A DNA stretch of 64,000 bases from Lasioglossum baleicum. Taxonomy: Eukaryota > Arthropoda > Insecta > Hymenoptera > Halictidae. Below the pieces are notes generated by a model, which saw only the letters and a program-made list of their open reading frames with translations, made no database searches and was not told where the DNA came from. Location: NCBI RefSeq assembly GCF_051020765.1, contig NC_134931.1, positions 18,244,810 to 18,308,809 on the forward strand. Direction: 5' to 3'. Below are positions 24,840 to 34,898 of this stretch, piece by piece. The translations under genes were made by a program, and so were the position numbers. Positions within the stretch are counted from its first letter, which is position 1. Every line of letters begins with the position of its first letter.

Positions 24840-25760
24840 TCTATGTTTACTTGTTAATAGAATGACAGTAGACAACAGTATCCATTTTTAGTGAATAATA
24901 AACGTTCTTTAACATTTTATTCATTGAAGGATATAAGCTAGATTATCATTTTGCACTAACAAATTATATTTTTCTCTACCACTCCTAATTTTTACTTGCC
25001 ACTAGAATGACAGTGGACAACAATACATATTTTTGGAAAGTATTGAATGAAAAATAATGAATTTCATCCCTTAAACCTGCATTTGTGAATGAATACTGAA
25101 TGAATGATTGTTTTGCACAAATAAATTACATTTTTCTCTATGATATCTCATTTTACATGCCACTAGTAGTGAACAATACATATTTTTAGAAAGTAGTAAT
25201 TGAAAAATATTTTTTTGTCCAACATCAAAAATGAATTTCACCCTTTAAACCTGTTTTGTCAAATTGAACAAAGACTGTGAACGATTGTTTTACACTAATA
25301 AATTATATTTTCCTCTGCCACTCCTAATTTTTACTTGCCACTAGAATGACAGTGGACAACAATACATATTTTTGAAAAGTATTGAATGAAAAATATTAAA
25401 AATATTTTTGTCGGGCTTCGAAAATGAATTTCATCCCTTAAACCTGCATTTGTCAACGAATACTGACTGAATGATCGTTTTACACAAATAAATTATATTT
25501 TTCTCTACCACTCCTAATTTTTACTTGCCACTAGAATGATAGTAGCCCACAATACTTATTTTTGGAAAGTATTGAATGAAAAATATTTTTGTCGGGCTTC
25601 TCGAAAATGAATTTCATTCCTTAAACCTGCATTCGTCAATGAATACTGACTGAATGATTGTTTTACACAAATAAATTACATTTTTCTCTATGATTCCTCA
25701 TTTTACTTGCCACTAGAAGTGAACAATACATATTTTAAGAAAGTAATAAACGAAAAGTAT
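24840..25760 (+). repeat. Long degenerate tandem repeat, 160-190 bp unit
   Basis: TTTTTACTTGCCACTAGAAT recurs, with CCACTAG at 24,999, 25,160, 25,338, 25,528 and 25,710 and a weaker copy near 24,847. Each unit also has AAATTATATTTTTCTCTACC, TGACAGTGGACAACAATACA and ATGAATTTCATCCCTTAAAC. Confidence 0.9.
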
Positions 25761-25860
25761 TTTTGCCCGACAACAAAAACTAACATCCTTGAAATTGTTT
25801 TCCCCGGGAGTATAAAAACGAAATCATCTTATCACCGGAATAAACTACATTCCCCATCAC

Positions 25861-27310
25861 CATCGCTTGTTTGCCAGTAAAACGACAGTGTTCCAGACAG
25901 TGCACATCCAGCCCAAATATTAAATTCCCCAATACTGTCATCGGCAATCAGCCAATCCGCCTCCCCGTGAAACAGTTGTTTAGCCACGATCCCGAACGAA
26001 TCCTAATTAAACAATCGCTCGAACATTCACTGGGAGCGTTCCAATTACCACGACAATTGCACGGAGGCTTTCCCGATCGCGGGGACGCATCAGGTGTACG
26101 TTTCCACCGTGAAGGCCCGATGAATCAAGATATATTACGCAGAATCAGAAAATAATGATCCCGCGGGAGTCGCGTACCAACCGCGGTTATCTTATAACGA
26201 CAAGGTCCGCGTTAAAGCGGAGAACGTGTTGCACTGGCAACTAAATCGCGCGCCTAGCAACACGATTAACATCGGGCCGTGGGATCGGCTGTTTACAACA
26301 ACAGCGCTGCGCATCGTTCCAGAAACTCGGGTATCCGAGCAACACTCGAAGAGCCAAACCGAGGCGAGTTCGATTTTGAAAATTTCCGTGCGTCTTGCAC
26401 GCTCGGCTGTATCGATTCACCAGGAAATCTCAGAACAGCAATTTGCATATTCATCAAAGCGCCCCGCGCGCGCTGCATCCTAATTCACGGGCCTGTCGGG
26501 AGTATCGCAATCTCTATTCCGGCTAATTGTAAGCGGATTCAATAATCTGCACGCCTACGAGAGACCAAGAGGGAGAGAGTGAGAGAGAGATAGAGACAGA
26601 GAGGGAGGACACTCGTCGAGCCTCGGGGCTGCGAGTCTAGGTAACCTTGTCATCCTTTAGGATCGTTCGGAACCAGGTTCTAGAGATCCTGATGGGACTG
26701 AAGTTGAAGGGGCTCTGTAGCTAGGGAGTGTATGTAAGTAGGTGGACTTACTTGCGATCGGGGTTGCTCCGGGGTGGTCTTCTATTCGGGAAATCCCTCG
26801 TCCAGGGTGGCGAATCGACAGGTGCAACGAGTGGTCACTGGCACACAGGAGGGTAGCACACGCGGGATTAAACCAGTCCAAGGCTCGTGTCGGAAGGAGG
26901 AACGCTGGCGAGGATAGCAACCGCGAGAGCAGAAATTCCTCCCCACGGCTGCGACGAACGAAGGCTCGTTCGTGACTGCTTAAAGACCAGTCGGTTATGC
27001 AGCTGGGAGCGGGGCGTGCGCCCTCCACAAAATCAAACTTTGCCTCCACTCGAGGAAATCCACCATGGACACACAGGCTGCGCGGCGCGCCACTCTCACT
27101 CTCTCCCTCTCTCTTCGATCTCCCCCTCTCTCTCGTTCTCTCTCTCTCTCTCGCTCTCTTTCTCTGTTCACTCTCCTGGACCCGTCCTCATGGACCCGTC
27201 CGCCGAAACGGAACTGGGAACGGGACTATTATGGCTCTCACCACACGGCCTTACCCCTGCCGATATCCTGCACTTCCTACCCCGCCTGCTCTTGATCCCG
27301 TAACCAACGC
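25861..27310 (+). promoter_or_regulatory. GC-rich block, candidate promoter or 5' exon
   Basis: About 1.4 kb markedly richer in GC and CpG than the surroundings, with a GA-rich tract at 26,565-26,610 and a CT tract at 27,089-27,166. CTAG|GTAACC at about 26,640 could be a splice donor. Several frames stay open by composition, and none resembles a known protein. It may be the 5' region of a gene transcribed to the right. Confidence 0.35.
27089..27166. repeat. CT-rich microsatellite tract
   Basis: Runs of TCTC with small interruptions. Confidence 0.9.
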
Positions 27311-27877
27311 CTTCGCGTCGAGCCCCACTTCTAAATCAATTGACTCTGCACGGGATCAATTAAGCAGCTTGCAACTGTCTTCTCTGGAAAAAGCAGCATA
27401 CGCAGCCTGCATGTTGTTTCATAATTGGCGGCACACATAGGGTTGCCAGAAATGTTCTATCCAAATATAGAAGAAGTAGTGGAAACTGCAATTATGTATA
27501 TATGAGATAGGCTCGAAATATAGGAGTTCAAGTAAAAGAGGTACACAGCACATTTTAAACTTTTTTATTCAAACAAAGATTTTTGAAAATTCCTATAGGT
27601 ACGTAAAGATCAAGTTCAAATATAGAAGATCTGGCAACCCTAGGCACACTCTTGAAATCGGAATAAATATTTGATTGATAGACCTCAGTTGTTCTACCAA
27701 GATGGATTGATTCATTAGATGAAATGAACATTTTGGAAAATTGCGTTTGGTCGGAATTACGAAGAAAAAGATAGTAGAAGTTGCCTTCACAACTTTGTTA
27801 TTTCAGCTTGTAACGAATATTTAAAAAATGCGTTAAAAGTAAAAATATTTAACGTTAAACATGATATCATGATTTAA

Positions 27878-28250
27878 AGATGTCTGACTATAGCATAGGA
27901 TATTCCACTAACTTTCTATATTCATAACAAGGTTAGTATTTTTACATTAAGCATGGTCATCAACAGGATAGCGTTTCTAGATTTTGTCTGACTGTAGCGC
28001 GGAATATTCTACTAACTCTTTCTACGTTCCTAACTAGGTTATTATTTTTACGTTAAACATGAGCGTCAACTGCTTTGTCACACTGTAGCACAAATATTCG
28101 ACTAACTTTCTACATGTGTAGTCCAAATAATTCACGTGACGCATGATCGTCAACTGGATATTACATCGACAAGAAATTACACTGACCAGTCGAGCTTCTG
28201 AACTTTGTCCGACTATAGCGCGGAATATTCTACTAACTTCCTATGGTATC
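27878..28250 (+). repeat. Degenerate repeat, about 115 bp period
   Basis: Variants of GTCTGACTATAGCGCGGAAT, then ATTCTACTAACTTTCTA, occur at about 27,880, 27,986, 28,076 and 28,207; a dispersed fifth copy is at 30,789-30,828. Confidence 0.7.
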
Positions 28251-28869
28251 TAACTTTGTACGTTCAGGAAAAGTAGATTTAAACGAGCACGAAAACTATG
28301 TCGTTTAATATAATAACAAATAAGCTACCAATAAAATATTTGCGACTCCAATCACGAAAAATAATTTACTTAAAATATGAAAACAGTGCTTCGTAGAAAA
28401 TGATTGATTGCAATCACTGCTTCGATGACCCATGCACTTTTTTCAAAACAAAACAGAAATGGATGCTTGAGGTTCCATTTTGAATTCTACGGTTCTACAT
28501 GAAATTTTTCTAAAACATAGCCACCGGCACGAAGCTCGCAGGAATTTGCGGCACGCGTGCTCATACTTGTGCAAATCGATAGTTCCAGTTGCAATAGCTC
28601 ATAGGAATTGTATTTATCGATCAGTTCTACTCTGTCAGGGGTGAAAACGGAGGGCGGGCACGATAAATTGTGTGGCCTTCAATCTCGTTACGCGTATCCG
28701 TTATGCCCGATTAAGGGAAAAGGGATGAGAATGCTTCCTACGAGGGGAGGTTATGACCCGGGTGAACGCTGTTTGAATAAAATCGAGTTCAAAATCTGGA
28801 GAACTGTAGACCGTAGGTTCAATGTTTCCAAGTAAATATTTTCTGCAAGATTAATACCACTGGAGCCAC

Positions 28870-29160
28870 GTATTTAAGGAGAATGACCTCAAATCGATCT
28901 ATTTTATCGATCAGTATAACATTTCTTACAGGCACTTTAATGTTATGACAGGAATAAAATATTAAATGTTCCGAAAAAAATGTTTTTAAAAAATCAAATA
29001 CGTGAAATAAATCTTTTTTATTGATTAATCGAACATATTTCTTAGAAATGTTTAATGTTTCGACAAAAATGTTTTCTACAAAATTAATATCATTTGAACA
29101 ACATATTTTAGGACCACTGCCTCTAATAAATCACTTTTATTGATTAATAGAACACATATA
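28870..29160 (+). repeat. Weak AT-rich tandem repeat
   Basis: TTTTATTGATTAATCGAACA-like and TTAATGTTTCGACAAAAATG-like segments recur two or three times with heavy divergence. Confidence 0.45.
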
Positions 29161-30171
29161 TATTTCATGTGCCTTCATTCCGACTTTATAGCATTGTAGG
29201 CGACGTCGAGATGAATTCAACGTTCTGTTTTATTATGACCTTGAAATGACCCAGAAATTAGATGATTTTCGTCATTTTGCTACGGGTTCCGTAAACCTAA
29301 TGTTTATGTGAATAATAAATAAAAGATTTGTGAATTATAATATATTTTTGCGCGAAGTATAATACTGTTTCTCGAAGCATCATTTGTTAAACGTGAAACT
29401 AGTTTTGTTAATAAATGTGATTTAATGTGAGTTTTCGAATGATTGAAATTTTAATGGGAATACTAATTGTACATATTTGACAAGTAGCCGTGGGGTTATG
29501 TATGTATATTTTCACGAAGTATAATATTTTTTTCCGAGCATCCTCCGTCTAAATGTTTCACTCTCTGCTAGGCAGATGCGGTGTACTTTCTCAAGCACTG
29601 TTTATTCTTAAGAGCGCTTAGTATTCGCCGCTTTTACAGTTCCTTGCAAAGATGAGAGATAAAGGCAGAGGGTGCTTGTAAAGCTACTAAGAAACGAATG
29701 GCGCTCTAATTCTAGCACAACTTTCCCTGATTTCCTCTGACGAATTCATTTCTAGGTGATATTTATATTAGCATTCGCTTCGTTTCGCAGGGAAACTAAA
29801 ATTGAAAGCTCTCAAACCTACCCTAAAGACAATAAAATGCTCACCATAATACGAAAACAGTTGATGTTGTAACATCAAATATTTAATGCTCGAGTCTCTT
29901 TGACATTAATTGTTAGAACCACTTGTATAAATCGACGATTTTATTAAGACAATAAATATTTAAATACAAGTCTAGCTACATCGAACTCTTATCACTTTTG
30001 TATTAAATAATTATGCAAATTACAGATTCACATTTAGCAACAGTACAGTCAACATTAGATACACGGTGAAAAATAAAATGTATTTCAGATTCTAAAAATT
30101 CGCATTTCCATAAACTGTAAGAAATATACAATAATTGGCAAATGTTTGTTTGCACTAAGTAATATGTAGTT

Positions 30172-30355
30172 AATGGATCTTTATGCAAAACAAAAGTGTT
30201 CTGTGCCAATTGCAAGAAACAGAAGGACATTGATTTTGTCTCTTAATAATTTCAGCACATTGACAAATAATATTATAACGTTTTTAAATTCTTCTGACAT
30301 TTTCATTATTTTATATTTCACCTATCCATTTTGTCATAGATTCGTAAAATCCAGT
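30172..30355. mobile_element. GACTGCGGATC-family MITE, degenerate
   Basis: Starts ATGGATCTTTATGCAAAACA and ends near GTCATAGATTCGTAAAATCC. Confidence 0.5.
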
Positions 30356-31157
30356 AAGTATAAATAAAGGAACTTAATGTTATATAAAATAAGAAACGAC
30401 GTGCACATCCCTGTGCACGTTGTGTATTATAAAATTCGCAATATAATAAAGGAATAACGGTCACACTCACTGGATTTACTCACAAGAATGTATTTAATAA
30501 TAATCCACGTGAACATTTAGCTGGCTCTAATGAGTTGATCAAAAAACTTAAAGAACGTTGCAAGGTTTTATGATTTTTTTACGAGCAAGTACTGTTTATG
30601 AGACATCTCGTATAATGAGAACTGCAGCAACATAATGGGCCTATAAATTATGAAGCTGTGAGGAAAAAAGAGATCACTTTAACTATTCTATATTGTGCGC
30701 TGTTCTACAGGCAAGACGAGAGTAATCGCGGCGTTGCGACTCTACACTCGAGCCATTAAGTGACTTCCACCGGTCAAACTTATTAGTTCTGTCTGACTAT
30801 AATGCGGGATATTCTACTTACTCCTTCAGCACGTTTTCCAAGAACATACTTACCAGAAACTAGAAAGTATCAAGCTAGAAAATGGAACGTGGCAGAATTC
30901 TTCTGTCACTTTCGTGGACATACATTGCATTGTTGCATGTACTTATTTATTGCATAATTTTTACATTTTTGTAAAAAAGCTGTGTGTCCTTTACCATGCT
31001 TCACAGTTAACAGTTTTTATTTTGTATTATAATACACAATATTCACCAATGTTCATTTATTTAAATTGCATTTTTCAGGATGCAATGCTCCATCGAGTGC
31101 ATATTTCATTTTCTGCCACTTTTTTATCTGGAATTTATTGGATTTATTTGGAAATTG

Positions 31158-31357
31158 GGACTGCGGATCTTTATGCATTTACAGCAAAATTGAATAGAGG
31201 AAATTCGAAATGGTTGAAAACTTTTAAAAATCGAAGATGTCGATATATGATTTCTCCTCTATTAAATCATTAAGAGACGAAATAATATTCGATTTAGCTT
31301 CTGTACCTTGTAATCGATGCATACAATTTTTATTTCGCTTGGAGATCCGGAGTCTAC
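31158..31357. mobile_element. GACTGCGGATC-family MITE
   Basis: Ends GGACTGCGGATCTTTATGCA and GAGATCCGGAGTCTA; 200 bases. Confidence 0.8.
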
Positions 31358-31506
31358 TAATTACTAAGCGAATTTATTTAAAAGAAAAAGGGCGATGCAT
31401 CGATCAAATGCTTTGGCAATAAAGTCTCAACAAATTAGAATGGTTAATCGATTTGGCCTGTGAACTCGCATCTGTTTGTTGCAATCGAGATAAACAGTTT
31501 TATTTT

Positions 31507-32150
31507 CTTCCTCATTAACTATTCTACGTAAAATTTTCTTCATAAAAACCAAATACAAAGTTCCGTGATTCTTTAATAATTTATCCATAAATGCATAACA
31601 TCGTTTATCTGTGACGAATTGCAGCAGATATTGGACGCGCAGGACGCGTTCTGCGATTTTTCGATTTATTTTTCATTTCCCACTGGGAACTTCAGCATTG
31701 GCAGCCGCGACAGCTATACTTTCTTCCTCATTAAATATTCTACGTAAAATTTTCTTCACAAAAACCAAATAGAAAGTTCCGTGATTCTTTAATAATTTAT
31801 CCATAAATGCATAACATCGTTCATCTGTGACGAATTGCAGCAGATATTGCACGCGCAGGACGCGTTCTGCGATTTTTCGATTTATTTTTCATTTCCCACT
31901 GGGAACTTCAGCATTGGCAGCCGCGACAGCTATACTTTCTTCCTCATTAAATATTCTACGTAAAATTTTCTTCACAAAAACCAAATAGAAAGTTCCGTGA
32001 TTCTTTAATAATTTATCCATAAATGCATAACATCGTTCATCTGTGACGAATTGCAGCAGATATTGCACGCGCAGGACGCGTTCTGCGATTTTTCGATTTA
32101 TTTTTCATTTCCCACTGGGAACTTCGGCATTGGCAGCCGCGACAGCTATA
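31507..32150 (+). repeat. Triplicated 216-bp unit
   Basis: Three near-identical head-to-tail copies start at 31,507, 31,723 and 31,939 (CTTCCTCATTAA). Each holds a MITE-end piece (CCATAAATGCATAACATCG) joined to a GC-richer segment running from GACGAATTGCAGCAGATATT to GGCAGCCGCGACAGCTATA. Copies 2 and 3 differ very little, so the expansion is recent. Confidence 0.95.
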
Positions 32151-32729
32151 TTTGGAAGACAATATGCGAACGCAGAGAACAACATCAGCGATTAGGAAGT
32201 TCAAGTCGCCACAGGCTGCGTCAATCGCAGCCTTGTACCGCATGTTGCATCTGAAATAGTATTTAGGGTAAAGCGTGTCTATAGTTGAAAATTCGTAACC
32301 GGCCACGGCATTGTATCTGTGCAGCCTTTGCTCTAGAATAGCGACAACAGTGATATAGAGCATTAAGTCATGATCACCGACATTCGGACATTGGCCATCG
32401 TTCGCTGTTGAGACACAACAGATTAACGCGGACAACCCTTCGCTGACTACCTGATCGAGCTTCTTCAGAGTTCACCTCCGCGAAACTCGACGAATTCTTC
32501 GAATTGCCGAGCCATTCAGGGTGAGTGCACGGAATTCTTTTCCTGTTAGTATCCTCCCTTGAAAACCTGATTGTGTCGCCCTAAAAGGAATTTTCTATTT
32601 TTCCGCGAAAATAGAACTGACAGGAGAATTGTGAAATGAAAGTTTCGGCTCAAAACGAAAAGCTCTCTACACAAAATATTCCATTCATATTTTTTTATTT
32701 GTTTCCCATTATTTTTAAAAATTATCATT

Positions 32730-33260
32730 GGAGTAATTTCAATTAAATTGTCATAATTTATTGATTGATTTAGATTTAATATTGCAATTCTTTTTATAAA
32801 ACCCTTCAAAAATGATTATATTTATTCAACTTTCCAAAAAGATTTGTTTTTTTAACTGTGATCCTTCCTAATTTCTATTAAATTGTCATTATGCATTCTT
32901 TTTTGCAACAACTTCCACAAATGTTCATTTTTATTCCACTTTCTGAACAGATTCCGTTGTGTTAGCATTATCCTTGCTGACTTCAATTAAATAGCCATAA
33001 TTTATTCACTGACTTTCATGTAACATTACAAGAACATTAAGAAATTAATATTTTTGTAACAGCATCAAAAATGTTAATTTCTGTAACAGTATTAAAAATA
33101 TATATTTTGTTCAACTTTCAATGAAATTGTCATCAGTTATTCATTGCCTTAGACGTAACAAAATAACACATTTTTTTAAGAATGTCCTGAAATACTCACA
33201 TTTCTATTCAACTTTTCTTATATATAATTATACGACACTGTTTCCCCAGTCAAGCTTCAA
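32730..33260 (+). repeat. Weak AT-rich repeat
   Basis: TTCAATTAAATTGTCATAAT-like words recur every 110-140 bases. No gene is seen. Confidence 0.4.
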
Positions 33261-33913
33261 ATAAAAAATTAATAGAACATCAGCAAATTGGAACTAAAAG
33301 GTCAAACCTTTCACAAAGAATATTTTTGAATACTCTCCGACCGATCCACAATCCATACTAATATGTATAATTCTGTGTTTCATAAATATTGAATTCTTTA
33401 AGTTCCTATTACCGGTAGGTGTTCTAGATTTACATCTATTGTTAAATCTAGTGTCCCCGTTCCGCGAAATGTGAAACCGATAAACAGTTTTAAGAAAATC
33501 GTCTGAAACATGGAACACAACTTCCCACTTGTTCAATTCGTCACAGTATTTTGGTCGACTATCTTTCTTCATCGTATCTGTTGAAAAAAGCTGCGAAACT
33601 TTTCTATAAGGTCTATTCCCGTGCACATCGAGCGAAGTTGGGAGATGTCTTTTCGACTAAATCCGAGATTTGTGCTTCATCTCCAACTCTCGTATCGCTG
33701 AAACTTTTCATTCAGGCTGGCATTAATGCGTTTCTGCATTTCAGGGCGAAAACTGTTCTTTCGCTAATAGAAGCAACATTTTTGCGCTGCTGGAAAGTGA
33801 TCTGTCAGAAACAGATTTGATTACAGCAGTAAAACCTATGAATAAACGTGGATTATTTATATTTAAACAACATTTGTTTTGACGTTTATTCTTCTGTCAT
33901 GTTAATAGTAATT

Positions 33914-34100
33914 AATAGACAGCGGATGTTTATGCAGAATAAAAATTGTTTACCGGAATTGCGACAAACTGGAGTGAAATAAAAAATTATTTTCTTTCCT
34001 AACATGTTTAATAGATTGAAAATAATATAACAATATGTGGAAATTCTTCTAATATTTTACTGTTTCAAATTACACCTACTCATTTTTGTCATAAATAAAC
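33914..34100. mobile_element. GACTGCGGATC-family MITE, right end truncated
   Basis: Starts TAGACAGCGGATGTTTATGC. The body is typical, and it stops at CATTTTTGTCATAAATAAAC against the next copy. Confidence 0.7.
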
Positions 34101-34301
34101 TAGACTGCAGATTTGATGTATTTATAAGAAAGATGAGTAGGTGGAAAATCAAACTGAAATATCACAGGATCTTAAAGATACTGTTACATTATTTCCAACT
34201 CAGTAAAATGATTAAAATAGAATATGCCTTTTTATTGAACTCCCGCATGTTGTAATTACGATAGAATAATTTTATTCTGCATAATAAAACCACAGTCTAT
34301 T
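34101..34301. mobile_element. GACTGCGGATC-family MITE, abutting the previous copy
   Basis: Starts TAGACTGCAGATTTGATGTA and ends CATAATAAAACCACAGTCTA. Confidence 0.7.
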
Positions 34302-34456
34302 CATAGCTAATACTTGATTGAATATTAACACACTTTTTATACCAGGCTCTAATTTACGTAATTATTTGTTAATTTATTGAGACCATTCTGCAATTGTTTA
34401 GTTAACTTTCCTGGTAATTCATTAGAAAAAAGATCTGTTAATGATAATCTACTTAA

Positions 34457-34630
34457 TAGACTGCGGATCTTTATGCAGGCTTATAAAAATTTTTGAGAAA
34501 ATGTTGGAGTAATAAATTCAATGGAATTTAGTACGATTTTCAGTTATTATTTTGCATGTACTAATGCTATTACCAATGATAATAGAATTTTTCTAAAAAT
34601 TGAAAATTGCATAATCCATACTCCATCAAA
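34457..34630. mobile_element. GACTGCGGATC-family MITE, damaged
   Basis: Starts TAGACTGCGGATCTTTATGC. The right side resembles that of the damaged copy ending at 2,078 (AAAATTGAAAATTGCATAAT). Confidence 0.5.
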
Positions 34631-34898
34631 TAAAATTCATAATCCATCAAAATATAGAATGAGTATTATTCGAGGATGACCAGTTATTGACCTACTCCTC
34701 TCATGTCCCGTTTATCCCACACCGATACCCTTCGAAGACAATTATTTTTATTTTAGTTCCTATTTAATCATATTCCTTCTTGATTACTAGACCGCAGACC
34801 TTCATGCAAAGTTCCATTTTCATTTTATGAAAACTGCGACAAGGAAAAAATGTCTTAAGACATCAATTTCTAATTTATTGTTACGTTTTTGTTTTCAG

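Noticed and set aside
26887..27440. Overlapping open frames of 138 and 147 codons
   Set aside because: They are kept open by GC-rich and CT-repeat composition, are Leu/Ser/Pro-rich low complexity, overlap in several frames, and match no family.
33551..33820. 89-codon plus-strand frame
   Set aside because: No known motif and it overlaps another frame on the minus strand; kept out for lack of support.
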